Shown here: piece after piece, positions 1 through 6,355 of the stretch
Numbering within the stretch: the stretch's first letter is position 1
Layout: every line of letters starts with the position of its first letter
From: JBFXAM01 sp050184295
GTDB lineage: Bacteria; Planctomycetota; Phycisphaerae; UBA1845; Fen-1342
Assembly (NCBI GenBank): GCA_050184295.1
Contig: JBFXAM010000117.1
Location: forward strand, 1 to 14,459
Length of the DNA stretch: 14,459 bases
Direction: 5' to 3'
The notes under the pieces: generated by a model
What the model was told of the DNA's origin: nothing
The model's input: only the letters and a program-made list of their open reading frames with translations
The model's database searches: none
Translations under genes and position numbers: made by a program

Positions 1-219
1 CGCGATCGGGGAGGCGTGGTCACCGCTCCGGAGGTGCTGCTGATCAACGGACCGAGCCTGACCGACGGGCTCGACGCGATGCCGCTGTTCGACGGCATGG
101 ATGACCGCAATAGGGGGCGTGGGGAAGATCGCGAGACTGACCCCACACGGCGGATTGGGCCCGCCGGATTTTTCGCCCCTGCCGAGACCCCCGTCGTGGG
201 GGGTGTGTCGCTGGAGTAG
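1..219 (+). CDS. Possible 3' end of an unidentified gene (open at left edge)
   Basis: A frame without stops enters from the left edge and ends at a TAG at 217-219. The first 35 or so codons end mostly in G or C, as in the real genes here, and encode a segment containing APEVLLINGPSLTDGLDAM. After about position 105 the codons look less coding-like, and a terminator-like hairpin (148-173) sits inside the frame. The true gene end may therefore be upstream of the window or in another frame, and the tail of this frame may be chance. In lambda-like phages the large terminase precedes gpW, so a terminase C-terminus is possible, but I see no terminase motif. No function is assigned. Confidence 0.3.
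   Translation, partial: RDRGGVVTAPEVLLINGPSLTDGLDAMPLFDGMDDRNRGRGEDRETDPTRRIGPAGFFAPAETPVVGGVSLE
148..173 (+). terminator. Rho-independent terminator-like hairpin
   Basis: CGGCGG (148-153) pairs with CCGCCG (161-166) across a 7-nt loop and is followed by GA and five T's (169-173). A second inverted repeat follows at once: ACCCCC (187-192) with GGGGGT (199-204). This is the expected form of an intrinsic terminator and suggests that an upstream transcript ends here. It lies inside the frame ending at 219, which weakens that reading. T-runs are rare in this GC-rich DNA, which makes a chance match less likely. Confidence 0.5.
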
Positions 220-544
220 GTCGCGAGAGAAAGCAGACCGGGGGTGACATCGGCTCGGGGAGACTTCCATCGTCATCGGAAGGTCCGCGTCCACCCGCCC
301 GACGCCGGCTTCTGGTGCGAGTCGTTCCCCGCCAATGACGGGCTTTGGGAGGTTGTGTTCGGGCGGCCGCGATCGGAGGGGCCGCCGGATTGGACGAGGC
401 GCCCCCGATGCGTGATGGGCCCTTCGGGGATTGCCTCCGGAGGCATTTGACCGGGGGCCATGGCAGCGCCTAAAAGAACCCGAACCCGCTCCGGGGACGG
501 CCGTGTCGGCCGCACGGATGGCGGAGCCGATCGGGAGTAACGAG
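220..544. other. Leader stretch without a confident gene
   Basis: No recognisable gene lies here. Two weak + strand frames are possible. One runs 244-450 (GTG start, 68 residues, includes FWCESFPANDGLWEVVFGRP) with fairly GC-rich third positions. The other runs 460-540 (ATG start, 26 residues, very basic N-terminus MAAPKRTRTR) and stops four bases before the next gene, but has no good ribosome binding site. Inverted repeats are common: GGCGGCC (362-368) with GGCCGCC (380-386), and the 14-bp palindrome at 432-445. Some of this may be untranslated leader or remnants of replaced genes. Confidence 0.4.
432..448 (+). terminator. Weak terminator-like palindrome
   Basis: TGCCTCC (432-438) and GGAGGCA (439-445) form a perfect 14-bp palindrome followed by TTT (446-448). 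As RNA it would be a short stem with a CCGG loop and a very short U tract. A weak terminator is possible, and a chance GC-rich palindrome is also possible. The GGAGG inside the right arm is too far from the ATG at 460 to be its binding site. Confidence 0.25.
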
Positions 545-709
545 ATGGCGAAGAAACGCACGAGCCGTATGGGCGCCCGGGACTCCAAGACGGGAGAGTT
601 CATCACCCAGGCCGAGGCCAACCGCCGGCCCGCGACCACGCAGCGCGAGCACATCCCGCTGCCGGGGAACGGGACTCAGGGGCGCGGCAAGGGCACGAAA
701 GTGCGCTGA
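545..709 (+). CDS. Small basic protein of unknown function with a TGxF..A..RPATT motif
   Basis: A 54-residue protein starts at the ATG at 545, with GGGAG (533-537) seven bases upstream. Earlier in-frame starts (from 431) lack a binding site and give an unlikely N-terminus. The body carries RDSKTGEFITQAEANRRPATT. Small bacterial proteins with this kind of R-D/S-x-x-TG-x-F-V/I-T...A...P-x-TT pattern are widespread, sometimes mislabelled as transporters, and have no established role that I know of. The protein is rich in Lys and Arg and has no membrane segment or signal peptide. It stands apart from the structural genes, between a terminator-like hairpin upstream and a strong hairpin downstream (745-774). 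That layout resembles an independently expressed accessory gene (moron). The recognition is by motif only. Confidence 0.65.
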   Translation: MAKKRTSRMGARDSKTGEFITQAEANRRPATTQREHIPLPGNGTQGRGKGTKVR

Positions 710-744
710 GCCGCGATGGCGCGATGGCGATCGACGACATGAAA

Positions 745-774
745 GCGGGCCGTCGCGGGTGCGCGATGGCCCGC
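745..774 (+). other. Strong 13-bp hairpin with GGTG loop
   Basis: GCGGGCCGTCGCG (745-757) pairs along its whole length with CGCGATGGCCCGC (762-774), with one G-U pair, around a four-base GGTG loop. No T-run follows, so it is not a standard intrinsic terminator. It could stabilise the 3' end of the small gene's mRNA, act as a U-less terminator, or belong to a small RNA. It is the longest nearly perfect stem I found in the window. Confidence 0.5.
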
Positions 775-841
775 GTGCTGCGCAGGTTGGATCGCTTCGT
801 GAGGCGCTCGTCAAGTAGGCCGGGACAAGATTTTTCAGATT

Positions 842-862
842 TAGTGTCCATGATGGACACTA
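842..862. promoter_or_regulatory. 21-bp perfect palindrome, probable repressor operator
   Basis: TAGTGTCCAT (842-851) and ATGGACACTA (853-862) are perfect 10-bp inverted arms around a single G. As RNA the one-base loop would not fold well end to end, so a binding site for a dimeric DNA-binding protein is more likely than a hairpin. It lies in an AT-rich patch about 40 bases before the first head gene, where an operator controlling the late operon would be expected. The protein that binds it is not encoded in the window and is not known. Confidence 0.6.
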
Positions 863-902
863 GTTTCTCCACTGACGCGCCGTGGCGGGTGAGACTTCCC
901 GC

Positions 903-1148
903 ATGGCGAGCGCATCCCGGCCTGTGGCCGACATCGAGGCGGACCTTGCCCGCGTGCGGGCGGCGATCACCGCCGTCCTGACGGGCGGGCAGGAGATGCA
1001 GCTCAACTCGCGCCGAGTCACGCGGGCGTCGCTCAAGGACCTCCGGGACCATGAGCGGGCGTTGCGGTCCGAGCTGGCCAGCGCCACGGCGCCGGCCAAC
1101 ACCAACAACGGGATCAGCGTCGCCGACGTCGCGGGCGGGTGGGCCTGA
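903..1148 (+). CDS. W: gpW-like head completion (head-tail joining) protein
   Basis: An 81-residue protein. In lambda, gpW (68 residues) joins the portal after DNA packaging, stops DNA leaking out and makes the platform for gpFII and tail attachment. The central part, IEADLARVRAAITAVLTG followed by RRVTRASLKDLRDHERALRSEL, matches the gpW layout: an alpha helix ending in LxTG, a short basic stretch, then a second helix containing S-x-x-D/S-L-x-x-x. The start at ATG 903 is preferred because GGGTGAG (887-893) lies nine bases upstream; the GTG at 882 in the same frame has no binding site. The extra C-terminus is Asn/Ala/Gly-rich. The stop overlaps the portal start as TGATG (1146-1150), and the W-then-portal order is that of lambda. 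Confidence 0.82.
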   Translation: MASASRPVADIEADLARVRAAITAVLTGGQEMQLNSRRVTRASLKDLRDHERALRSELASATAPANTNNGISVADVAGGWA

Positions 1149-2974
1149 TGGGCCGCCTCTCGCCCGCCATGCCGCACGTCTCCGGGTTCGCCCGGTCCGT
1201 CACCGCCAACGGCCACGTGCCGGGGTACACGCGGACGCGCGGCGGCGTGTTCGCACCGCGGGCGCTCTTCGAGGACCGTGGCGCCGTCGGTCAGCGCGGG
1301 CGACGCGGCGGCGGGATCGACCTGTCGGCCCGGTCCTACCGCGACCTCAACCAGGACCCGACGCGCCGTCGGCCCGACCTGACGTACGGCTCGGCCGACT
1401 CGGACATCCTGCTCGACCTGCGCGAGGCGCGGGCCCGGGCCCAGGAGCTGAAGCGCAACAACCCGATCGCGGCGACCGTGCTGCTGGCGCTCGGCGCCGC
1501 GGTCGCCTCCGGCGAGTTCACGCCGCAGCCCGATCCGCAGGTCTGGCACCTCCCGGGGATCACCGAGGCGGACGTGCTGGCGTTCCGGGACTCGGCCACG
1601 CGGGCGTGGATGTCGTGGAAGCGCACGCCCGACGTCGAGGGCGAGATGGAGTGGCCCACGTTCGTCGGGCTGCTCGTGGACTCGTGGCTCGAGAACGGCG
1701 ACGTGTGGCTCGTGCGGCAGTACGCCGACGACGATGTGCGGCCCAGGAAGGCGCGCGGACGCGCGATGGGGTTCCGCTGGCAGGTCGTCGAGTCGCCGCA
1801 GGTGCTCGACTCGCCGATCGGGTTCGGGCAGGCGATCCCTTCCGGCCACACCGTCGCGGGCGGCGTGGAGCGCGACCTCAGCGGGCGGCCCGTGGCGCTG
1901 CACATCTACCGGCGGCACCCGGGCGACCTGTTCACGGGCGCGTTCTCCGGCGCGCTCGGGGCGGCGAGCGCGTTCGAGACGATGCGCATCCCGTGGCGCG
2001 ATGAGGACGGGCGGCGGAACGTCGTCGGGCTTTTCGAGCGGAACCGCGTCGGGCAGTCGCGCGGCGTGCCGGCGCTGATGCCCCTGATCGGCGCCGCCGA
2101 GGATGTGGCCGAGTACATGATCGCGGCGCTCACCCAGGCGAAGGTGCAGGCGCTGCACGCCGGGTACATCACGCAGGACCCGGCCAACGGCGTCGGGCGC
2201 AGCGCAGCGCCGGAGACGACCGGGGCGAGCGAGGACGGCGAGCGGCTGCCGCTCGAGGCGATGCGTCCCGGCATGCTGCGGCGCCTCGCCATCGGCGAGG
2301 AGGTCGTGTTCAACACGACGCCTTCCGGCGGGCCGAACTTCGAGGTGTACCTCGAGCGCGCGTTCGTCATGGCCGCGGGCGCGGTCGGCCTGAGCTACGA
2401 GCTGCTCACCGGCGACTTCCGCAAGACCACGTACTCATCGGCGCGGGCCGCGTTCGAGCGGGCGTGGATGCGCGTGCGCGGGCGCATGCACCCCATCGTC
2501 ATCGGGTCGGTCTGTCGCGCCAGCTACGAGCACGTCATCGAGGAGGCGGCGGCGCGCGGGCGGCTGAGACTCCCGGCCCAGGCGGGCGGCGCCGACCCCT
2601 TCGGCGGCGCGTTCGAGGAGTGGGCGCACGCGAAGTGGATCGCTCCGCCCATGCCGCGCATCGACGTCGAGAAGGAGGTCAAGGGCGACCTGCTGCGGCT
2701 CGGCGCGACGCTGACGACGCGCTCGGCGATCACCGCGAAGGACGGTGGCGCCGACTGGTCGACCATCCCCGCGCGGCTCGCGGAGGAGGAGCGCGAGCTG
2801 CGGGCCAACGGGCTGCAGACCGCGCCGCCCGCGCCCGGCGGTCCCTCGCCGGACTCATCCGGCGCCCCGCAGGACGCCGCCAGCGCGGCCGAGGCCGAGC
2901 AGACCGACGGCGACCCGGACGCGGCGGAGCGGCGGCAGATCGACAGGAGCAGCGACGGAGGGACAGGGCGATGA
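1148..2974 (+). CDS. B: Portal protein, lambda gpB family
   Basis: A 608-residue portal protein. It would form the dodecameric ring at one head vertex through which DNA enters and leaves, and nucleate head assembly. Lambda-family portal features appear in order: LKRNNPIAA (101-109), WLENGDVWLVRQY (180-192), ERDLSGRPVALHIYRRHPGD (241-260), VGQSRGVPALMPLI (301-314), PGMLRRLAIGEEV (374-386), GLSYELLTGDFRKTTYSSAR (414-433), and a C-terminal segment VEKEVKGDLLRLGATLTTRS (508-527). The last 50 residues are Ala/Asp/Ser-rich and probably disordered. The ATG at 1148 is chosen because it overlaps the gpW stop (TGATG); a GTG at 1139 is in the same frame. The stop overlaps the protease start as ATGA (2971-2974). 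The length is close to the lambda portal (533) plus short extensions. Confidence 0.95.
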   Translation: MGRLSPAMPHVSGFARSVTANGHVPGYTRTRGGVFAPRALFEDRGAVGQRGRRGGGIDLSARSYRDLNQDPTRRRPDLTYGSADSDILLDLREARARAQELKRNNPIAATVLLALGAAVASGEFTPQPDPQVWHLPGITEADVLAFRDSATRAWMSWKRTPDVEGEMEWPTFVGLLVDSWLENGDVWLVRQYADDDVRPRKARGRAMGFRWQVVESPQVLDSPIGFGQAIPSGHTVAGGVERDLSGRPVALHIYRRHPGDLFTGAFSGALGAASAFETMRIPWRDEDGRRNVVGLFERNRVGQSRGVPALMPLIGAAEDVAEYMIAALTQAKVQALHAGYITQDPANGVGRSAAPETTGASEDGERLPLEAMRPGMLRRLAIGEEVVFNTTPSGGPNFEVYLERAFVMAAGAVGLSYELLTGDFRKTTYSSARAAFERAWMRVRGRMHPIVIGSVCRASYEHVIEEAAARGRLRLPAQAGGADPFGGAFEEWAHAKWIAPPMPRIDVEKEVKGDLLRLGATLTTRSAITAKDGGADWSTIPARLAEEERELRANGLQTAPPAPGGPSPDSSGAPQDAASAAEAEQTDGDPDAAERRQIDRSSDGGTGR

Positions 2975-4797
2975 GCGAGCGCGCGAAGTATCCGCACCTG
3001 CTGGGCCTGTTCTACAACCGGCCGATGCTGCTGGATGCGCGATCGGCGAACCAGATCGACGCCGTGCTCCGGCGCCGTGTCTTCGGGGGCGAGCGTCTGG
3101 GCGCGGAGGAGCTGCTCGCGATCGTGCTGGCCGGTCAGCGGGACGCCGACGCGCGGCGCTGCGGCGGCGCGGGCGCCTCGCTCGCGGCCCGCGCACAGGG
3201 GGACGACTCGGACCGCGTGACAGGTGGGCGGTCGCGGATCGTCGACGGGGTCGCGGTGATCGAGGTGTTCGGCATCGTCGAGAAGCGGATCTCGCAGATC
3301 GACACCATGTCGGGCCCGCCGGCGACCGCGACGGAGGCTGTCAAGGCCGAGTTCGACGCGGCGCTCGCCGACGCTCGGGTGCGGGCCGTGCTGTTCGACA
3401 TCGACTCTCCCGGCGGCACGGTGAACGGCACGTTCGAGCTGTGCGACCACATCTTCGCGAGCCGCGGGGTCAAGCCGATCGGCGCGATCCAGAACGGGCT
3501 GTGCGCATCGGCGGCGTGCGCGATCTCGAGCGCCGTCGACCCTGGCAGCGTCTTCACGACGCGCAGCAGCGAGGTGGGGTCGATCGGCACGATCGCGATG
3601 TTCCTCGAGACGCGCGGGGCGTACGAGGAGCTGGGCTGTCGGCCCTTCGTGATCGCCGCGGGGAAGTTCAAGGCGATCGGCGCGGAGCTGAACGACCACT
3701 CGGAGGAGCAGGTCGCGGAGCTGCATCGCCTCGTCGAGAGCGTGAACGACCAGTTCATCGCGACAGTCGCGCGCAACCGCGGGCTGGACGCGGAGGCCGT
3801 GCGGGCGCTCGAGGCGCGCATCCTCATCGGCGAGGCGGCGGTGGAGGCCGGGCTGGCCGACCGGATTGTTTCGACGTTCGACGACGCACTCGCCGCGATG
3901 GCGGGCGGGGGCGGCGCAGGTTCCAACACGCCGTCAGCAGCAAAAGCAGGAGCAGCAACCATGTCGAGAACCGCAGCGAACATCGCTGGGGTCGCCGGTG
4001 GTTCCGCGAGCGCTGGGGGCGCGGCGTTGGAGCCGGCCCTCGGACGCATCGACGCCGGCGGCGTCACTGTGAACGTCCACGCGGGGGCGTCGGGGGGTTC
4101 CGGGGCTTCCGGGGGTTCCGGGAGTTCCGGGGTTCGCCGGCCGCGCGCCGAGACGATGCCGGGTGAGGATCCGAACAAGGACGACGAGAACAAGCCGTCT
4201 TCGCAGGGCGATCCGGTCAATCCCGACGACGACGACCAGAACCCCGCGGACCAGGGGCCGAGCGGGAAGGCGACGGGCGCCGCGGCGGCGCGGCGCGAGG
4301 GCGCAGCGATGGAGCGCAAGCGCATCGCGGCGATCCAACAGGCCGCGGGGCAGCTGGGCCTCGCGGCGAACGACGAGGTCGTCGCCAAGTGCATCGCCGA
4401 CGGCACTGAGCTTTCGGCGGCGTACCCGCTGCTCATCGGCCGCCAGGCGGAGGTGCGCAAGAAGGGCGGGGTCTCGGGAGGCGCGACCGGCGCGCAGCAG
4501 CAGACCGACCTGCTGGGGCGGCTGGCGCGGACCGCGCCCGACCGCGTGAGCGGCGCGCTGCGCGGCGACGGCTCGGGCGTGCCCGGCGCGGCATCGTGGG
4601 ATGACGCCGTTGCGGCGTGCGCGGTGAAGACGGCCGGCGGCGGCATCGACATGGCGAAAACGATGGAGGCCGCTGCGCTCGCGCATCCCGAGGCGTTCCT
4701 CGACGCGTGCTACGCCGCGACGCCGGAGCACGTGCGCAAGGTCGGGTTCACGCAGGCCTTCGCCAAGAACTTCCCGAAGGGCCTGCCGCGGGTTTGA
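2971..4797 (+). CDS. C: S49-family capsid assembly protease with C-terminal scaffold region (lambda gpC-like)
   Basis: A 608-residue protein starting at ATG 2971, with GGAGGG (2957-2962) upstream and a 4-base overlap with the portal gene. Residues 90-310 are a signal-peptide-peptidase-type (S49) serine protease that processes the prohead. FDIDSPGG (142-149) is the conserved strand-turn. Ser180 in NGLCASAACA is the likely nucleophile. Lys234 in GKFKAIG is the likely general base; it aligns with the G-x-x-K of lambda gpC and SppA. A Gly/Ala linker and a Gly-Ser tract (376-387) lead to an acidic stretch and a helical scaffold region (about 430-520) containing ARREGAAMERKRIAAIQQA, as in the gpC/gpNu3 C-terminus. 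The C-terminal 70 residues are well conserved in style but of unknown role. The scaffold part is probably also made alone from an internal start at 3961. Confidence 0.93.
   Translation: MSERAKYPHLLGLFYNRPMLLDARSANQIDAVLRRRVFGGERLGAEELLAIVLAGQRDADARRCGGAGASLAARAQGDDSDRVTGGRSRIVDGVAVIEVFGIVEKRISQIDTMSGPPATATEAVKAEFDAALADARVRAVLFDIDSPGGTVNGTFELCDHIFASRGVKPIGAIQNGLCASAACAISSAVDPGSVFTTRSSEVGSIGTIAMFLETRGAYEELGCRPFVIAAGKFKAIGAELNDHSEEQVAELHRLVESVNDQFIATVARNRGLDAEAVRALEARILIGEAAVEAGLADRIVSTFDDALAAMAGGGGAGSNTPSAAKAGAATMSRTAANIAGVAGGSASAGGAALEPALGRIDAGGVTVNVHAGASGGSGASGGSGSSGVRRPRAETMPGEDPNKDDENKPSSQGDPVNPDDDDQNPADQGPSGKATGAAAARREGAAMERKRIAAIQQAAGQLGLAANDEVVAKCIADGTELSAAYPLLIGRQAEVRKKGGVSGGATGAQQQTDLLGRLARTAPDRVSGALRGDGSGVPGAASWDDAVAACAVKTAGGGIDMAKTMEAAALAHPEAFLDACYAATPEHVRKVGFTQAFAKNFPKGLPRV
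3948..3952 (+). promoter_or_regulatory. Internal ribosome binding site for the nested scaffold protein
   Basis: AGGAG (3948-3952) lies eight bases before an in-frame ATG at 3961, inside the protease gene. The surrounding codons (3931-3960) are unusually rich in A for this genome and encode a simple Ala/Ser/Lys linker, as expected if the DNA is kept for its binding site rather than its protein sequence. The position matches the internal Nu3 start within lambda gene C, just after the protease domain. Confidence 0.7.
3961..4797 (+). CDS. Nested capsid scaffold protein (lambda gpNu3-like), in frame within the protease gene
   Basis: A 278-residue product from the ATG at 3961, in the same frame and with the same stop as the protease gene. 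In lambda, Nu3 is made in this way from an internal start in gene C and acts as the internal scaffold for prohead assembly, after which the protease removes it. The start has a strong AGGAG site. The protein begins MSRTAANIAGVAGG, has four Gly-Ser repeats, an acidic Asp/Asn/Gln-rich stretch, a helical segment with ERKRIAAIQQAAG, and a terminal segment containing AFAKNFPKGLPRV. It lacks the protease domain. The nested gene is inferred from the binding site and the lambda precedent; separate expression is not proven. Confidence 0.68.
   Translation: MSRTAANIAGVAGGSASAGGAALEPALGRIDAGGVTVNVHAGASGGSGASGGSGSSGVRRPRAETMPGEDPNKDDENKPSSQGDPVNPDDDDQNPADQGPSGKATGAAAARREGAAMERKRIAAIQQAAGQLGLAANDEVVAKCIADGTELSAAYPLLIGRQAEVRKKGGVSGGATGAQQQTDLLGRLARTAPDRVSGALRGDGSGVPGAASWDDAVAACAVKTAGGGIDMAKTMEAAALAHPEAFLDACYAATPEHVRKVGFTQAFAKNFPKGLPRV
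4096..4131 (+). repeat. Four tandem 9-bp repeats encoding a Gly-Ser linker
   Basis: Four 9-base units of the form (G/A)(G/C)T TCC GGG occur in register with the reading frame and encode GSG-ASG-GSG-SSG (residues 376-387 of the protease-scaffold). They make a flexible linker between the N-terminal part of the scaffold and its acidic region. The repeat number may vary between related phages by slippage. Confidence 0.8.
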
Positions 4798-4812
4798 CGC
4801 TCCCGGATCTGA

Positions 4813-4850
4813 CGCCGCGTCCGCGGCGACCACCGCGCCGGTCCGGCGCG
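4813..4850 (+). other. Two adjacent GC hairpins between the scaffold and decoration genes
   Basis: CGCCGCG (4813-4819) is matched by CGCGGCG (4822-4828). Six bases after it, CGCGCCGG (4834-4841) is matched by CCGGCGCG (4843-4850) around one T. No T-run follows. As RNA both would fold into short tight stems in the 84-base gap before the decoration gene, upstream of its binding site. A role in mRNA processing, stability or damping of read-through is possible but unproven. Confidence 0.4.
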
Positions 4851-4881
4851 ACAACGCACACACAGACAACGAGGAACGAAC
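4851..4881 (+). promoter_or_regulatory. CA-rich unstructured leader and binding site of the decoration gene
   Basis: After the two hairpins, the RNA leader is almost free of T and dominated by CA, including ACGCACACACAG (4854-4865). GAGGAA (4871-4876) follows, five bases before the ATG. A very similar motif, ACGCACACAG (5268-5277), precedes the major capsid gene. CA-rich unstructured leaders are favourable for strong translation, and both genes encode proteins needed in hundreds of copies. Confidence 0.4.
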
Positions 4882-5238
4882 ATGGCAAGGACGAATCGGA
4901 GGCCGAGCTTCATCGCGGGGGCCGATCTCGACCCCTACCGGCAGGTGAAGTTCGACGGGACCGGGCAGGCCATCTACACGGCGGCGAACGATCCGCCGCT
5001 GGGCAGCACGGCCGCGAAGGCCGCGACGGGCGACGCCGTCGCCGTGATCCCCTGGAACGAGTCGGGCGTGCAGAAGGCCGTTGCGAACGAGGCGTTCGCG
5101 GCGCTCGCCAACCTGTACGTCGGCGCGAACGGCAAGGTGCAGGCGACGGACCCGGGCTCGGGGACGATCCGCTTCGTCGCGCTGGAGGCCTCGACTGGCG
5201 ACGGCTCGATCGTGTCCGTGATCCGCAAGCCGACGTGA
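4882..5238 (+). CDS. Capsid decoration/cement protein (DUF2190-like, lambda gpD position)
   Basis: A 118-residue protein. It probably binds the outside of the expanded capsid and stabilises it against DNA pressure. It contains the pattern AGADLDPYRQVKFDGTGQAI, then ANDPPLGSTAAKAATGDAVAV, then ANLYVGANGKVQATDPGSG and a C-terminal EASTGDGSIVSVI. This succession of short beta strands (x-L-x-x-Y-x-x-V-K, then D-x-P-x-G, then G-D-x-V-x-V, then a closing G-D-x-x-x-V) is typical of DUF2190-type capsid cement proteins. It does not resemble lambda gpD in sequence, but it has the same size and place (gpD is 110 residues, between C and E). Start ATG 4882 has GAGGAA upstream. Confidence 0.75.
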   Translation: MARTNRRPSFIAGADLDPYRQVKFDGTGQAIYTAANDPPLGSTAAKAATGDAVAVIPWNESGVQKAVANEAFAALANLYVGANGKVQATDPGSGTIRFVALEASTGDGSIVSVIRKPT

Positions 5239-5277
5239 CGGCGCAGCGGGGCGGACGGAATCAACACACGCACACAG

Positions 5278-5293
5278 CGGCGCTGCGGCGCCG
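5278..5293 (+). other. GC hairpin just upstream of the capsid gene binding site
   Basis: CGGCGC (5278-5283) pairs with GCGCCG (5288-5293) around a TGCG loop. The capsid gene's GGAGA site begins seven bases later, at 5300. The CA-rich leader (5261-5277) lies just before the hairpin. It may protect the mRNA end or set ribosome access. Confidence 0.4.
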
Positions 5294-5311
5294 ATTCATG
5301 GAGACGGATTC

Positions 5312-6331
5312 ATGCTGAGCGTAGCACCCGGATCGACACTGCCGCGGACGCCGCTGGCCGGCATCGCGATGCAGTACGCGATGGAGCGCGAGCGCTTCAT
5401 CGGGCTGGCCGTGCTCCCGCCGTTCATCACGGACGAGCGGGCCGGCGAGCGGATGGTGTGGAGCAACAAGACGGGCCTGGGCCTCGCGAACGTCGACCGC
5501 GCGTACGGCGGCGAGTTCAGCCGCGTCGACGACGTGGCGCTCCCGAAGTCCTTCAGCTGCAAGCCGCGCGGGCTGGAGCGGGCCATCGACCTCATGCAGG
5601 CCTCGGAGCTTGGCCGCTTCATCGTGGCGCCGATGGCGACCGCGGCGCGGCTGACCGTCATGCAGCTGATGCGCGCGATGGAGTTCAACATCGCGGCGGT
5701 CGCCTTCAATCCCACTCTGTTCGCGCCGGCCTCCGGCGAGGACGCCGGGCTCTCCTTCACCGCCGCGGGGCCGAAGCTGAATCGGGACGTGGCGGCGGAC
5801 GTCGAGGCGTGGATCGCGAACAGCCACTCCAACGTGCTCAACCAGTGCGGCGCCGCGCCGGACACGGTTGTGCTCTCGAACAAGACGTACTTCGCGCTCG
5901 GGCGCAACACGCAGGTTCGCGCGCGCATCATCAGCCAGTTCGGCGACCGCGGTTTCACCGTGCTCGCGGACGGGCGCGTGATCCCGACGACCGGTGCGCT
6001 GGCGGAGCTGTTCCAGGTCAAGGAGGTGCTCGTCGGCTTCGCCAAGTACGACGCGGCGCCGGAGGGCAAGCAGCTGGTCACCACGGACATCTGGAACGTG
6101 GACCGGGCGCTCTGGTGCGTGCGCGAGCAGGCGCAGGACCTGGAGATGGTGCAGTACGGCCGCACGTTCGTGTGGGGCCAGTGGTCGGGCCCGAACGGCG
6201 AGCCGTTCGTCGCGCCGAACTACCCGGAGCCCAACCGGCTGAGCGAGGTCGTGCAGGCGTACCACGTGTACGAGCCGCAGGTCTTCAACCCGCGCGCCGC
6301 GTACCTGTGGACCGGCATCGACGCGCCCTGA
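5312..6331 (+). CDS. E: Major capsid protein (HK97-fold, lambda gpE position)
   Basis: A 339-residue protein, almost the length of lambda gpE (341), placed directly after the decoration gene. It would form the icosahedral shell. Visible features include an N-terminal arm with ERERFIGLAVLPPF, a long helix (LTVMQLMRAMEFNIAAVAF) like the spine helix of HK97-fold capsid proteins, a domain with APDTVVLSNKTYFALGRN, the segment GALAELFQVKEVLVGFAKYD, and a Trp-rich C-terminal part with NVDRALWCVREQAQ and WGQWSGPNGEP. The pattern of testing residues near VLSNKTYFALxxN and VKEVLVGxAxY is common in tailed-phage capsid proteins. Start ATG 5312 has GGAGA (5300-5304) seven bases upstream. A terminator follows the gene. 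Confidence 0.85.
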   Translation: MLSVAPGSTLPRTPLAGIAMQYAMERERFIGLAVLPPFITDERAGERMVWSNKTGLGLANVDRAYGGEFSRVDDVALPKSFSCKPRGLERAIDLMQASELGRFIVAPMATAARLTVMQLMRAMEFNIAAVAFNPTLFAPASGEDAGLSFTAAGPKLNRDVAADVEAWIANSHSNVLNQCGAAPDTVVLSNKTYFALGRNTQVRARIISQFGDRGFTVLADGRVIPTTGALAELFQVKEVLVGFAKYDAAPEGKQLVTTDIWNVDRALWCVREQAQDLEMVQYGRTFVWGQWSGPNGEPFVAPNYPEPNRLSEVVQAYHVYEPQVFNPRAAYLWTGIDAP

Positions 6332-6355
6332 GCCCTGATCGTCCCTGATCCCGGA

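Larger units (their letters stand above)
710..902. promoter_or_regulatory. Intergenic control region before the head operon
   Basis: This stretch lies between the small basic gene and the gpW-like gene. It holds a 13-bp hairpin (745-774), an AT-rich patch around 828-845 that contrasts with the surrounding GC-rich DNA, the 21-bp palindrome (842-862), and the GGGTGAG ribosome binding site (887-893) of the next gene. A frame starting at the ATG at 724 crosses the region but runs into the gpW gene and shows no protein features. The AT-rich patch with a palindrome is a likely place for a regulated promoter, but I cannot assign -35 and -10 boxes with confidence. Confidence 0.5.

Noticed and set aside
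724..981. An 85-codon + strand frame across the operator palindrome and the gpW start
   Set aside because: It runs through the AT-rich control region and into the gpW gene in another frame, with no convincing protein features.
2464..2970. Extension of the protease frame upstream to 2464
   Set aside because: The frame is open there but overlaps the portal gene and reads as Arg-rich shadow. The ATG at 2971 has GGAGGG upstream and the ATGA overlap with the portal stop.
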